Shown piece by piece: positions 47,391-59,269 of a stretch of 64,000 bases of DNA. Location: positions 90,093,270 to 90,157,269 of the forward strand of contig OY282607.1 of assembly GCA_958298945.1 (NCBI GenBank). The letters run 5' to 3'. A program made the translations under genes and the position numbers. The notes under the pieces are model-generated. The model made no database searches. It saw nothing but the letters and a program-made list of their open reading frames with translations, and had not been told where the DNA came from. Source of the DNA: Atherix ibis. Taxonomy: Eukaryota; Arthropoda; Insecta; Diptera; Athericidae. Within the stretch, counting starts at the first letter, position 1; each line of letters opens with the position of its first letter.

Positions 47391-48195
47391 TTTACAAAAG
47401 TTTATGATCGAACTCTGAAGTTGGTCCTTGAAATGGAGAGTAAAAGTAAATGAACGAAAAAACGTTTACATAAATTTTGCTCTTCGCAGTGAATCATGCC
47501 ACTTCATAAACCTTAGCGGCAATAAAATTCCTTAAAAATCGCAAAGTGAGTTTATAAGGCTCTTGACATCTCCTTAAAGTCGCTTATCATAGCATAGCTA
47601 GGGTAAAAAAGTTCGACATCTCAGCAGAAATTTATTAGACCATGACTAGTGTGAGAGGAAGAGTAAAAGTAGTCCAGTCACTTTCAGAGCCATTCAACAT
47701 CCAAAATGGTCTCCGACAAGGAGGAAAAAATCCGCGCATGGTTCCTCCAGGAAAAAAAAAATACTCAATAGACTGCGGTGGGACAGGACACTTAATCGGT
47801 TTGGATGGGAAAGATCCTTCCCAGAACATCTAAAGTAGCAGGTCCTTTCTGCTGTAGAGCACATTAGCCAGGACGCAAAAAATATGCTGTGATTGTTTAA
47901 CTAGAAGACCAGTTAGACAATCCCAGCAAACTTTTTGCGTCTTCTTGATAGAATTTTGATAAGCCCTTGATTTTGAATCCAAATACGGAACTATAAAGAC
48001 TTTAAGTGAAGAGAATATAAAAGGAACTACTTAGACTGTTGGACTCACGTTCAAAGCTTAGAACTGACAGCGAATTATTTATTTATAAAACACTGATCAA
48101 ACCTATTTGAACTTACGGACTAGAACGTTGGGGATCGACGAAGCAATTTCAAATTCAGTTGTATCCAATTCATTCAGTCAAAAATCTTGAAAATT
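47391..48195 (+). mobile_element. Mosaic of non-LTR reverse-transcriptase remnants
   Basis: At 47430-47520 the + strand reads WRVKVNERKNVYINFAL, the same jockey-like block as WRVKVNKQKNVFVT at 12.3 kb. At 47660-47715 it reads RVKVVQSLSEPFNIQNGLRQ, an SEPFxxxxGLRQG block typical of a different reverse transcriptase lineage. At 48020-48190 jockey-like sequence resumes (NYLFIKH, GLERWGSTKQFQ) and ends with TTTCTCGTTATAAAAAGTTT at 48204, the same motif as in the 330-bp satellite. One LINE has probably been interrupted by another. Confidence 0.6.
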
Positions 48196-48239
48196 GCCTA
48201 TTTCTCGTTATAAAAAGTTTCGCGATCGTTAAACATATC

Positions 48240-48520
48240 ATCTCGATTTTGAGTAATTGCCATTTTTTTTGGTTTTCAATAAAAAGGGTGCCAAAAGCCA
48301 CACAATAAGACAAATTTTTAGAATGAATAATATTAAAATTTGGTGATAACGATTATCCTTCAAAATTGTACAAATCTATTAAAAATAACCTCAAAAAGAT
48401 CGAGTCCTGTAAGATAACGTCTATTTGATTAATGACAAAGTTCAAGTATATTAAAATAAATAATTTACAAATTTCAATTGGGTTTTATTTAACTTTATTT
48501 TCCAAAGTAAAAAGTTTTTT
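48240..48520 (+). mobile_element. 3' end of a decayed FQQDGATCHT-group element
   Basis: This holds the C-terminal tail relic (AAAGATCGAGTCCTGTAAG, 48393-48411), then CAAATTTCAATTGGGTTTTA and TTATTTTCCAAAG, matching the 3' ends of the copies at 18.8 and 36.1 kb. Most of the coding part is gone. Confidence 0.4.
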
Positions 48521-51188
48521 ATTTTTTATTTATAATTCATAAAAAAATATTGTAAAAAAACTGTAGTAAAAATTTTTTATTTTTTTTAAATCTTTTTATA
48601 TAATAATAACACATTAACTACACCATTTATTTAGGAATTTCAACTATTAAGATCAAACTGTACTAAATTGGATTCTGTGGAATATCAAAAAAAATAATAT
48701 ACTATGTCTGTATATAATCATGAAAGTAATTTGTGAAAATCACAGGTAATTTAAAGGTGCTCAATTTCTTAAATCACCACCACCTTTTCGATTTACTATC
48801 AATGAATCTAAATAGTGTGTAGATGAGCGAACATTATCATGTAACGTATTTAGAACATTTAGGATAGGTTAAAAAGTTGGTAAGAAGAAAAAATATAGTC
48901 GGGAAATGTGAAGAACGGAAGGTAAAAACAACACCGATAAAGATGATAATCATGACTAAAAAGTACAAAATAATCGCATCCATTCAGATTGGATTAATTA
49001 AGAAATTACAGATTGGATGTGTCCGGAATATTGAGAAGAAGTGAGATAGGCGTTATCAGAACAGTGTAAAATTGCAATTGGTTCAAAATTGAGGTCGTAT
49101 TCTGAACTCAATTAGCATTGCTCTGTAGGCTGCCTTGTCCGAATCGAGTGATTACGATTTCAAGGTTGCAGAAATGATGACGTTAACGACAAGTAGTTGT
49201 CTTGTTCAAGAGTCCCAGTCAGAATCGCCGGTACTTAATTATGTTGGTGGAACGTGCCATCAAACTCATTAGACCGAAACACGCCGTAGTCTGTAATTGC
49301 AGTCAATTAATCAAAAACTGATACACCCTAAGCTGGATGGATAACCACGAATAGAATACGAGATTTTGCTTATCGCCACATCACCAAATCACCACATCAC
49401 CACATGACCCTATGTTATATCAGCGTACATATTTCAGCGTCAGCACATTCCAGCGAGTTGTTTTGTTCGGGCATTGAACAAATTCCCATAATTATACATT
49501 TATTGTTGTATAGAGGCGATAAGGACTCGGTTTATTAGGAAATCTATATTATCACTTATGCCATACTGGAGATAGAAAATACTATTAGTAAAAGGGTAAT
49601 AGAGCAAGTGTAAAATATGGCAAAGCTTATTGAAAATTAAATAGAATAACTTGTGCAGCAAAGTGACAGGGCGTGCAGGATTAAGGAAACTGCACTTTTC
49701 ATGATTGATAAATGCAACCCAGAGGAATTTTTATCTTTTTCATTTTTTGTTAGGATATTTGTAAAATGGAAAAGTACAAAATCCCCACTAGACATGCAGC
49801 AAAAAACAATTTTCAACATTTTCTAAATGCTGTCGTTTCTGATTGTTGGAGCGTTTCCACCAATCAATTGTCATCATTATCGTTTTCATGATGTCATTAT
49901 ATTCTGAATATAGTCGTGTGAATGTACGTATATATGTGTACATTCGGAGGTCTGTTAACTTGCAATTAGGTGACTATCCAACCTGAAGCACATATCATCG
50001 CTTCAGGTAGTATCAAAAGCGGAACGCACCGCACTAGGAAGTAAGTACATCAGCAATCACACTAGCAGTAATAACTGTGCATATACCAACTTGTACACAA
50101 TTCCCATTTCGAGATTTCATTTAACTCAATTGAAAACTGGGAAGTAGACGAACTGGCAAACTGACAAACGTTCACAAATGGGATTACGTCAAGATGAAAG
50201 ATTGCTGAAACAAGATAAACTCCGGAAAATTATTTTTGACACTTGTGTCGATTTGGCTCCCCTATTTGGAAGGGAGCTGTTTCCACAATTCTGTACCGGA
50301 CTAAAGTGCTCATTCGAGTTCGTGTTGATGGTTGGAGACTTGACGATGTTTCTAATCGAAATGGTAAATCAGTAATTGCCATTGGATTGTGACGAGCCAG
50401 GAATCGTCGGCAAGGTGTCAAATCGTGCTAGACTTTTACTGCTGCTGTCAGCGGAACATTTCACATTCAGTTCTCAAGCGGCCTCTGGCACTGTCAACAT
50501 TTAATCGAAAACTTCCTATTAAAGACATTCGTTTAAATTTTAACTAGCAACAGAAGAAATAAAATTTTATCATCATATGGATTATTATTATTAATATTAT
50601 TGTTAATAAATTTTATTTTCAAAAAAAAAAGAAGTAAAATTTGGTAATATATACAAAAAAGGCCATCATCACCTTTTTACGGTGGAGCAATTTTTATGTA
50701 AACCTTTTTATAAGATAATTAATAGCAAAATTGACATAATCAATTTCAAATTGAATATTTTCCTATTTTTTTCCTATGGTCAGTTAAAAAAAAACCGATT
50801 ACATAAAAACTGTCAATCTTAGGCTCAGATCTATTGGGTGAATGCCCATTTAGTCTTTTTGATATAATTTTATTACTTGGCAAGCCTACTTGGAATATTT
50901 CTTTTAGGCACCATCACTATGTCCTGCTTTTACACATTCGAATATTTGCCTTCTTGTTTACCTCATTAAGCTATTAATCAATTCTTCCATCAATTCCATC
51001 TTTTTTATAAGTGGACTCTTGCTACCTTAATACTAACCATCTGTCACTTCCTTTGGCATGTCAAGCCAACTTAGCCGACACTACGAAACCATATTTTGGC
51101 TCTGTTTTTGTGTTTTCATCTGATCTCAGCAATTGATACACGGTTTGGCCAATCACCGCGCGGTAACTGACCATTGCTGCACCCCTTT
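48521..51188. other. No gene supported
   Basis: Mostly unique sequence with lower AT content at 49.0-50.5 kb. A short CACATCACCA microrepeat lies at about 49377-49408. The open frames 50178-50375 and 49637-49819 have no domain. Confidence 0.4.
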
Positions 51189-52044
51189 CAACTTTGACAG
51201 GCCGCCATTTTGAAAAATATTAGTTTTTGTATAAAGAGTGTTTGCTATCTACTCTAAATTATAGCGCATACGAAGCTTGTAAACTCCAGGTACCTCCAAA
51301 CTAGCAAAGGTCCGCGAATTCTACTAAATACGAAGGCACTTCCGGTATCGAGTGTGGTTTGAACTTTTATCTAGAAGAAGTACTTTGTTGTGACCAATCA
51401 GCGTGGGAGACCAAACTCCCGGAGAATTACCCCGTTTGGGGTTGCTTTAGAACCAATAAAAAAGAATCAAACTTTTTTGTACAATTAAAGAGTAATAGTA
51501 CAGAATGTTAATGCAACTTTGAAAGGCGGACATTTTGTTTTTGTTTCAAGGTACTTTATAAAGTATTCCACCTTATAGAGCTACTGTAAGGAACCTTATA
51601 AATTCCAGTGGTCACTAATACAGCTTAGGTCCGCGGTTTCGTTAAACCTGCAGGCTTTTCTGGTATCAAGCATTTTTCGAGCTATTAACTAGAAGAAGCA
51701 CCCTCTTGTGACCAGCTACTGTGGGACACCCGACTTCCATGCCACTACTTTCAACTAAAAAAGGCCACCATTTAAAAAATGTTACATTTTGTGTAGAGCT
51801 ACGGTAAGGAAACTTGCCAGTTCAGATCCACGGCTTTGCTAACATGAAAGCATATCTGATATCACGCATGGTTTGAGCTCTCACCCAAAAGAAGTAACCC
51901 CCCTCCCACCCCTCCTTTAAGGTCTTCTTGGACATAACTAAAAGAAATCAACTCTTTTTGAAAAATTTCAGGATAATTCTACAGTACTACAGGGTGTAAA
52001 ATTCAACTTTGACAGGCCGCCATTTTTAAAAAAAATAAGTTTTG
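51189..52044 (+). repeat. Degenerate tandem repeats, three units plus a partial fourth
   Basis: Units start with CAACTTTGACAGGCCGCCAT at 51189, CAACTTTGAAAGGCGGACAT at 51514, CAACTAAAAAAGGCCACCAT at 51752 and CAACTTTGACAGGCCGCCAT again at 52004, so lengths are about 325, 238 and 252 bp. Shared internal blocks are GGTCCGCG / GATCCACGG, TCTAGAAGAAGTAC / ACTAGAAGAAGCAC / CCAAAAGAAGTAAC, and TTGTGACCA. GC content is clearly above the surroundings. Confidence 0.75.
51201..51212 (+). promoter_or_regulatory. YY1/Pho-type motif in the degenerate repeat
   Basis: GCCGCCATTTTG matches the YY1 consensus (reverse CAAAATGGCGGC). A one-base variant, GCCGCCATTTTT, sits at 52016-52027. In flies the homologues Pho and Phol bind a GCCAT core. 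The presence of the motif is seen; a regulatory role is inference. Confidence 0.3.
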
Positions 52045-55000
52045 ACAGTTAATATTTAGCATTTGTGAAATGAAGAAATGTCAATGGATTATGGAACGGT
52101 CGTTGATAAATTAACGTGTTTTTGTTCATTATTATTAATGATAATCCTGATTTTTATGAATAAATGAAAATATGACATTTTGAAGATGAAATTGGAGTTA
52201 CTTTTACTGTTATTAGGAAACGATATTCTCACATGATTGAATATTATTCAAATCCTTAAAAGAATATTGCAAATTTGCATACAGCAAACGAAATGCTAAA
52301 TTATAGAAAGTTATACAGTTTTATCAAGAGCTCCCTGTACATATGCAGTTAAAATATAAAAAAAAAATAACGGGTGAGCTTTAAAAATAATAGGAAGATT
52401 TTTTGTACCCGTAATAAGGACTATGCAAAATTTACTCTTAAATATTCTATATATTTTACTAGAAAAAATTATTCTTGTTAATTTATAATCAAATTGAAAA
52501 AATAAAATAAATTACGTTAAAGTAAAAACTGAAAAAATCATAATTTTCTAGAAAAGTAAAAATCTCCTTAAAGATAGAAATTTATCCGGACAATAACTTG
52601 AGAACAGTTACAATCGAGAATGACCCAATTTTCTTTTCAATCGAATTCTAGAAAAGTTACAATCACTGTTGTAAGAGCAGGGAAGCTGGGGAAGGAATAG
52701 GTGAAAACTTTGTATTAAAGAGGGAAGCTGGGATCCACTTTACTGTCGACTATCAAGAATAGAAAAGAAAATTGAAACAAAAGTCACGCGTCACAGACAC
52801 ACTACACTATGGCAGGTATTGTAGATATTTGTAGTGTAGATGCCCTTAAGACTCTGTAAAGAACTTTCGTGTACACCTGCTCGTGTGTTTCAGAAGTACT
52901 GTTGGATAAAGTGATTGTTGGAGGTTTCCTGATTGCCATTTGGCTATTGCATCACGTCGAGTATATAAAAATCGATCGAAATTTACTAACGAAAAGTACG
53001 TTGACCATGTCAAAGGCAAATGTGGTTTTAAAGTTACAATGTTACAAGAACTTTGATTCGTGCCGGAGTGAAGTAGATGGTCGTAAATAGCAACAGCCAC
53101 TTAAGGGTCGTGCTCATTAACAAGTGAATGCATCCTAACCCATTCAGTACTAAAGGAATTTCATAGTCAATATCTTCTTAGCAGTACCTTTCTATCGAGC
53201 ATACCTCTAACCTGCATAGTTCCACGTCCCTGCTTCCACATCCCCAATTGCAGTACGCCGAATATAATGATAACATGAGCTTACCCACATAGTCTATGAT
53301 TACTCATCCATTAAGCACATCGATCCAACCACTGACTAACTACTATTTTCTAGCCGTTGTTATTATTCGTTTTGTCTTTGTTCTAAAATAACATTAGAAC
53401 TTTTCTTCTGCGGACAACTCCCGATCCATTGTTAGTGAGTGCCTCCTGAGATAGTTGACGATCGTTGAAAATTAAGAGAAGCCGCAATCTTTGTTACAGT
53501 GAACTTGTTCGGTTGTTTCGGTTCGTTAACGCTGCACCGTCCAAAGCCAATTCTGCAACCGGGAATTATAGTATAGAGGCGGATCAGCAGCTGAGGTAAC
53601 AAATTTAATAGCCATGATGATCATGGCGCTTTTTGCAATCAATTACTCAATAGGGAAGTAATGATAATGATATTAATATGAGACGCGTGATCAAGTAACG
53701 GACCCAGTGATTTTAAGATCAGGTTGGCAATTGCCTGCCCTTACAAGTACCCGAGCAGGTGAACTAAATCGCTGTCAAGTGCCCGTATCCCATCCATGCC
53801 GTTGGACAGACAATGTTTGAGTGGCATGACCGTGGTGGATTTGATCAGTAAGATTTTGCCCTGACATGGGATAGAAATTCCTCGGTTAATCGATTTGCTA
53901 GGCAGAAACTAAGAAACTACCAACGATCATTGATTTGGGTCGAGAAGCACAAGGGTACATGTACAGGGGTACTTAACCAGCCCGAAAGTCGCTCCTCTTA
54001 GTACAGAGTCACAAAGCGAACAGAAAATGTCTCATTATTGCTATTGTTCCAGATCATGCTATTCAACTTCTGGATGGTTATTTGGTGATTTTCATTTTCA
54101 AAACTATCTTTTTGTTATCCCCAAATGCTTATGGGGAATTGGGAGAGATGTCCAGATTCGAGCTACAATTTATGCCGTCTTTTTGCTCCTCTGTAATTAA
54201 ATCGCTTTTGGCAATCGTTTGCTGTTGATATGATTTTGATCAGTTTTGACTCCTTCCTCTGTAATCGAGGTTATCTCTCGAACATGTTCAGCCTTAGTGA
54301 ATGTTGTTGTCGCCTCGGCAGCGATCAGTTTTATGCAGGTCGTTACAGTTAGTTTTTCCACAACTTACTTATTTGTTCTCGGCTTATCGTAGGCAAGAAA
54401 TAGGGATCATCAGCAAGAACCCTTCATATAAATAAATACAGTCTAAGAGTTGTAGACCATCGGACGTTAAATGGCTGCCCATAGGAGGCACACTATAAAT
54501 CCAATTGGCATCGACTCGTTGGCACAAGTATTCGTCAGGCATAGAAAAAGGAGCAGCCTGATCAAAAAAAAAAAATACCTGACAAACCCAACAAATCTAT
54601 TGCAGCTGATTGCAGTCGTGTTGGTGTTCAGTGTTTTGCCAGAATGGAATTGCTAGAATGTAGCATGCACAAGTGCACAGAAAATGCGGAAGAGTTAGCC
54701 ATTAAGTTCAAGTGAACGTTTTTATCATGCAATTTTTACCTTTACTCTTGCTCTTCCTTCGGCAACTTACCACCAAACACATTTCACTATTGCTCGTCTT
54801 TAAAAATGATCGCATTTTTTATTGGAATAAAATTTTATTTATTTTTGGTTTAGTTTGAATTTTTCCGGACTACAAGATAATTTTATTGTTTCAAAACTTT
54901 TTAGATTCTAGTCGCCCCATTATTGTTCTGTGCCGTTGTTATAGGCTTCAATGGTCCTAGACTGTGTAGTGATCTTCGGTTGCACAATATTTTTTTCTCT

Positions 55001-55661
55001 ACTCTTCACAGTCTTATCATTTTGGTTTTATTTGGAATATTTTTGTGCTAGCTTTAATTCAAATAATCACGTTTGGATGGTATTTTTTCTTCTTCCTACA
55101 AGCAGTTAGACCTTAAGGGAAAAGTCCAACTTTGTGTGTATTTGCTTAGCCTCGAGATTTAGACAGAAACGGTTAACTAAATAGGCAGCCAGTTAACCGG
55201 GCAGCAATAATGCATTCCCGGTGGTACTAGGAAAAGTCGAAATAATCTTGAAATTGCATTTTAACCGATACACACTTTGATAACAATTGCTAATGTTACG
55301 GTAAATTTTATACTCAAAATAAATATTATTCATTTTCTTTCTGTTCTTACAAGACTATGGATCAGGTATGAAGGTAGGAAGATGTGGGGCCAATATAATT
55401 AAATTTATGCAATTCATCGACTTGAATAGATTCCATTTTTGATCAATGGATTATATTTTCTTTAAGTATTCTCGTAGGACAGAAGAAATGAAAACGGAAG
55501 TATATACTTTTAGGGCCAAAGTAGTGGCCTTTTTATTATTATTGTATGAGAGAGACTTATTTTTTTCTAAAATAAATAGCACATCTTTGAAAGAGAATTT
55601 TTATACATTTTCTTAAAAAATTATTTTTTCTTTTTTTCTAAATCTTTAAATAAATAGTGTA
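52045..55661. other. No gene supported
   Basis: AT-rich to 52.6 kb, then more mixed. Around 53440-53604 a GC-richer stretch ends with a donor-like CAGCTGAG|GTAACA and could be an untranslated exon, but nothing confirms it. Open frames at 52846-53100 (both strands) and 54471-54656 have no domain. Confidence 0.4.
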
Positions 55662-56503
55662 CAAGGTCTGTTCAAAAAGTATCGCGAATTTTGAATTTCC
55701 GCGGCCATTTTTAATGTTCAGTTAAGTTTTGACAGCTGCTTCGTTTGCACGTGTTTTGGCGCATCTTTAATTTTTCCCATTCCAAAAAATGGATCAAAGA
55801 ATCTGTTTCGGGAACAAGAAAAAGTTACAAGGGGCCAGATTTGGGGAATACGGTGGCTGCGGCATTATTAGTGTCTTGTTTTTGGCCAAAAATTTGCGCA
55901 CAAGCAACGAGGCGTGAGCAAGGACGTTATCATGGTGTAAAAGCCAATTTTTGTTCTTCCAAAAATCCAGACGTTTCTGGCGGATTGCTTCGCGCAACTT
56001 GCACATAACTTGCAGGTAATATTCCTAATTATCCGTTCTACCCTGTGGAAAGAATTCATGATGCACCACGCCTCTGCAATTGAAGAAACTGTAAGCAAAT
56101 CCTTCACATTCGACCGAATTTGGCGCTCTTTTTTCGGTCTTGGCTCGTGCGGCAGCTTTTATTGGGATGATTGAGCTTCCACGTCATAACCATAAACCCA
56201 TGATTCGTCACCAGTTATGACACTCTGGAGCAAATTTGGGTCATCGCAGACAGAGTCCAATAGCTCCTTAGCAATGTTAATGCGATGCTGTTTTTGGTCG
56301 AAAATGGGCAAAAACTCAAAGACGAGCCAAAACACGTGCAAGCAAAGCAGCTGTCAAAAATTAACTGAACATTCAAAATGGCCGCACTTGTCGGCATAAG
56401 TGAGAGTAATGAGTACCAACATAGTGCCACAAAAAAAATCGAAAATCAAATATACGTAACCCGCAAAAATCTAAAATTTGCGATACTTTTTGAACAGACG
56501 TCG
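55662..56503 (-). mobile_element. Fold-back mariner-like element with two 5' ends
   Basis: TA-flanked, with terminal repeats CAAGGTCTGTTCAAAAAGTA (left) and CGACGTCTGTTCAAAAAGTA (right, minus strand). The left ~140 bp (GGCCATTTTTAATGTTCAGT, then TTTTGACAGCTGCTTCGTTT, up to ATGGATCAAAGA) is the 5' untranslated end in + orientation. The right end carries the same 5' region in - orientation. Between them, minus-strand coding pieces read FDQKQHRINIAKELLDS, VITGDESWVYGYDVEAQSSQ (first Asp), MCKLREAIRQKRLDFWKNKN, LLHHDNVLAHASLLV (second Asp) and PYSPNLAPCNFFLFPKQ (third Asp changed to Asn). The 3' end is missing. Confidence 0.85.
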
Positions 56504-56639
56504 TATGTTTTTTGATTTAAGAGATAGTATTGCAATTTGGAAAATAATATCCAATTTGCAATTTGGAAAATAAATTTCCGTTAAATATAATTAAAATTAT
56601 TATTTTAATAAAATTTTTCAATTATTATATGAAGCAAAT

Positions 56640-57350
56640 TATGCCATTATACATTAAAAATTATTTTTTATATGGCTACTACGAAAAGCTTGCAGGATTT
56701 GATTGTTTTGAAATAATTTTCGATGACTTTTTCACATATTTTGGGGCTGTAATACGGCAATTACTTGACGGATGTTGCTTTTGAAATACTCTAAAGTTTA
56801 AAAATTATTTGTATAAATATAATTTTATTATATAGTTTTATAAGAAAAAGTCCAATTGAGACAAATCGCCCGATCTTGGATGTCAACTGCATTACATCAC
56901 CAAATCTTGAAATTATGCGTCCTGAGAACTTATTGCTCAATAAAGCCATAATTTGTTTTATTGTGTAACTTGTGTTACCGTTTTGTTAAAATTAAAAATA
57001 GTCTAAATTAAAATTCTCAAGTTCAAGTCAATAAAATCGGTTATTATACTGCCATAGCGCTCAGATTTGAAGTTTCTTCTTTTTAATTTTCAAAAAAATA
57101 CGAGCCCATAACACATTTAGACCAAAATTTACTATTTATAGTTAGTTTTTGCAGATATATGGTCATGGATTTTTTATAGTTACTTGTAGATTTTTGGAGC
57201 TTTGGTAATTATGTCTATTGAGATATCTACCGTACGAGATATGTGCCTCATTACTGATGAAAATTTCGTTGAGAAACGTTGCTACGGAGTGTGTTTAAAA
57301 AATTTTTTTATAATAAAATTAATAATTTAAAAAAAAATGGCAAACTTTGT
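56640..57350 (-). mobile_element. Decayed FQQDGATCHT-group element
   Basis: On the minus strand, sequence around 57170-57110 corresponds to the NPQVTVWC block and sequence around 56930-56870 to ISRFGDVMQLTSKIGRFVSI (the NWPPRSCDLTPLD block, strongly mutated). The tail at 56770-56700 matches the other copies. No terminal repeat identified. Confidence 0.5.
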
Positions 57351-59269
57351 TTTAAAGAAATATTATATTAAATAGTGTAAAAATATTAAAAATTTATCAA
57401 ATATTTTAGTTAATATTTCCAAACTATAAAATGGATAGCACTATACTTGTACGAGTTTTTATCGGAAAAAATTTTTTTTCTATTCCTCAAAGTTTTTTTA
57501 ATTTTCTAATTTTTTTTTCTCTATTTTTTTAATTATTTTAATTTGCTTGGTTGTTTTCCTCATGGTAAAAACCTTTCAGTTATGTTAAAATAGACGAATT
57601 TACTAATTGAAAATATAATTTTTATTATAAAAAAGAAGAAAAAAAAAAGGTAGTAAAGTCATCGTTGTATGTGCGAAAATGTACTGTTGGAAGAAAGGCA
57701 CCATTATTTTTCGGATTCTTTTAAGGTGGTCATATCTCTATCCTATAACAAATAGCGGTTACGTAGTCAATTCCATTAGCCTAATTTTATTGATTACTAT
57801 CCGAAATTCATGCTGAACCCGTAATTCATGGCAGATTCCGATAAACAATTTCCTGTCACTCGTCAGAAATTAATCCTTCAACTTGGTTCGGTTATGTCTG
57901 ACCATTTTGAACTGAACTCGGCAATATGCTATTAATCACAAAATAATACAAATGAGAAACTTCTATCGCTGAATTTGAATAATCCACATGCGATCATAAA
58001 TCATTTGGTAAATCGGTTAAAACAATATCGCATTTTGTACGACGATGACTTTCACCCACATTAACCATTCTTTGGATTTGCTTTGGAAAAGCCAACGAAA
58101 CAACCACTAACCAACAATTTTACCATCGAAAAGCTCTGCACAGTCGGTATAGATGATATTGTGCAGAAAGCAGAGCCAGCCAGTTAGCCAGACTTTGAGA
58201 CATGAACATACGAGTATGCGAGCACAATGGAAGGCTTCAATTCCATAGACTTCCGCCACCTTCGCCATGCTTTTGTATTTTTATTCTAACGTCCATCGGA
58301 ATGGAAATTTCAATATTTGCTCTTTGAATATGGATTTGTCGATTTATTTATCATACCACAACATATCATGTCATTTTGGGGTACCGATGCATATGTTTAG
58401 GGAGCGTGCCGAATCCATTAGTGCAGGACTGATGATAGTGTTGCGTATCAACAAAGTACCGAGCCAGGAAGGAGTCATTTGTTGAGGTATTTAGAAAAAA
58501 ATTACGACCAATATTTCGTATCACATATTTGTACAATCATAAAAGATTTTCTACAGAGATAGGCGGAAATCTCTGACTTTGGAATGGAATCTGTTGGGCA
58601 CCAGATCCAGAAATCGGTTTTGGCGATGGCGGCCGTTACGGTGACACCGATTACAACAGTATAATAGTGGTTAAGGCATTCAGCAAACAGTTAGTGGATC
58701 AAAGGTAAACCACCTGTTGAGAAATGGAAGGAAGTTGCTAGATAAATGCTAACAAATTAAGTATAACTGCTTTGGGAACTTGCATGATCTTGTTGTTACT
58801 GCTATGAGTCCAACAATCGCTGCTACTGCCCTATAAATAATTCTGTTCATAGTTCATCGTGTTCAATTTGCAAAGCGTGCACCAAAAAAATTAGTTTTTG
58901 GCATGGTGGGAGTATTAACGGAGCACCCATATGAAGGAGACAAAGGCACACAACAACGATCGGTAATAAATAACCCAACATTATTGTCGGTAGAAAAGAA
59001 TATACATCTTTCCGGGAAGATCTTGACCTTACTTTTGAATGTACACGTAAGAGATTGTTTTTGTCATGCACAAGCGTTACCTTATGTGAAAATTCTGTAC
59101 GAGGATGTAAATGAGATGATAAGATAGTTTTAGTTCTTCAACTCGTATTTTAAAAAAAAAGAGGTTTGTAAAAATTTTATTACATTTTAAAAAAAAAACT
59201 AAAACTTTTTTATTAGTTTAGAAAATTAAAAGAAAAATTACAAAATATTATTGTTAGGAAATTCCATTT
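57351..59269. other. No gene supported
   Basis: AT-rich to 57.65 kb, then mixed unique sequence to 59.13 kb. Overlapping open frames at 58847-59127 on opposite strands have no domain. Confidence 0.4.

Noticed and set aside
53440..53604. Untranslated first exon ending in CTGAG|GTAACA
   Set aside because: A donor-like site alone is too weak; no start, promoter motif or partner exon could be shown.
58847..59127. Two overlapping 74-codon frames on opposite strands
   Set aside because: Neither has a recognisable domain, splice context or codon pattern.
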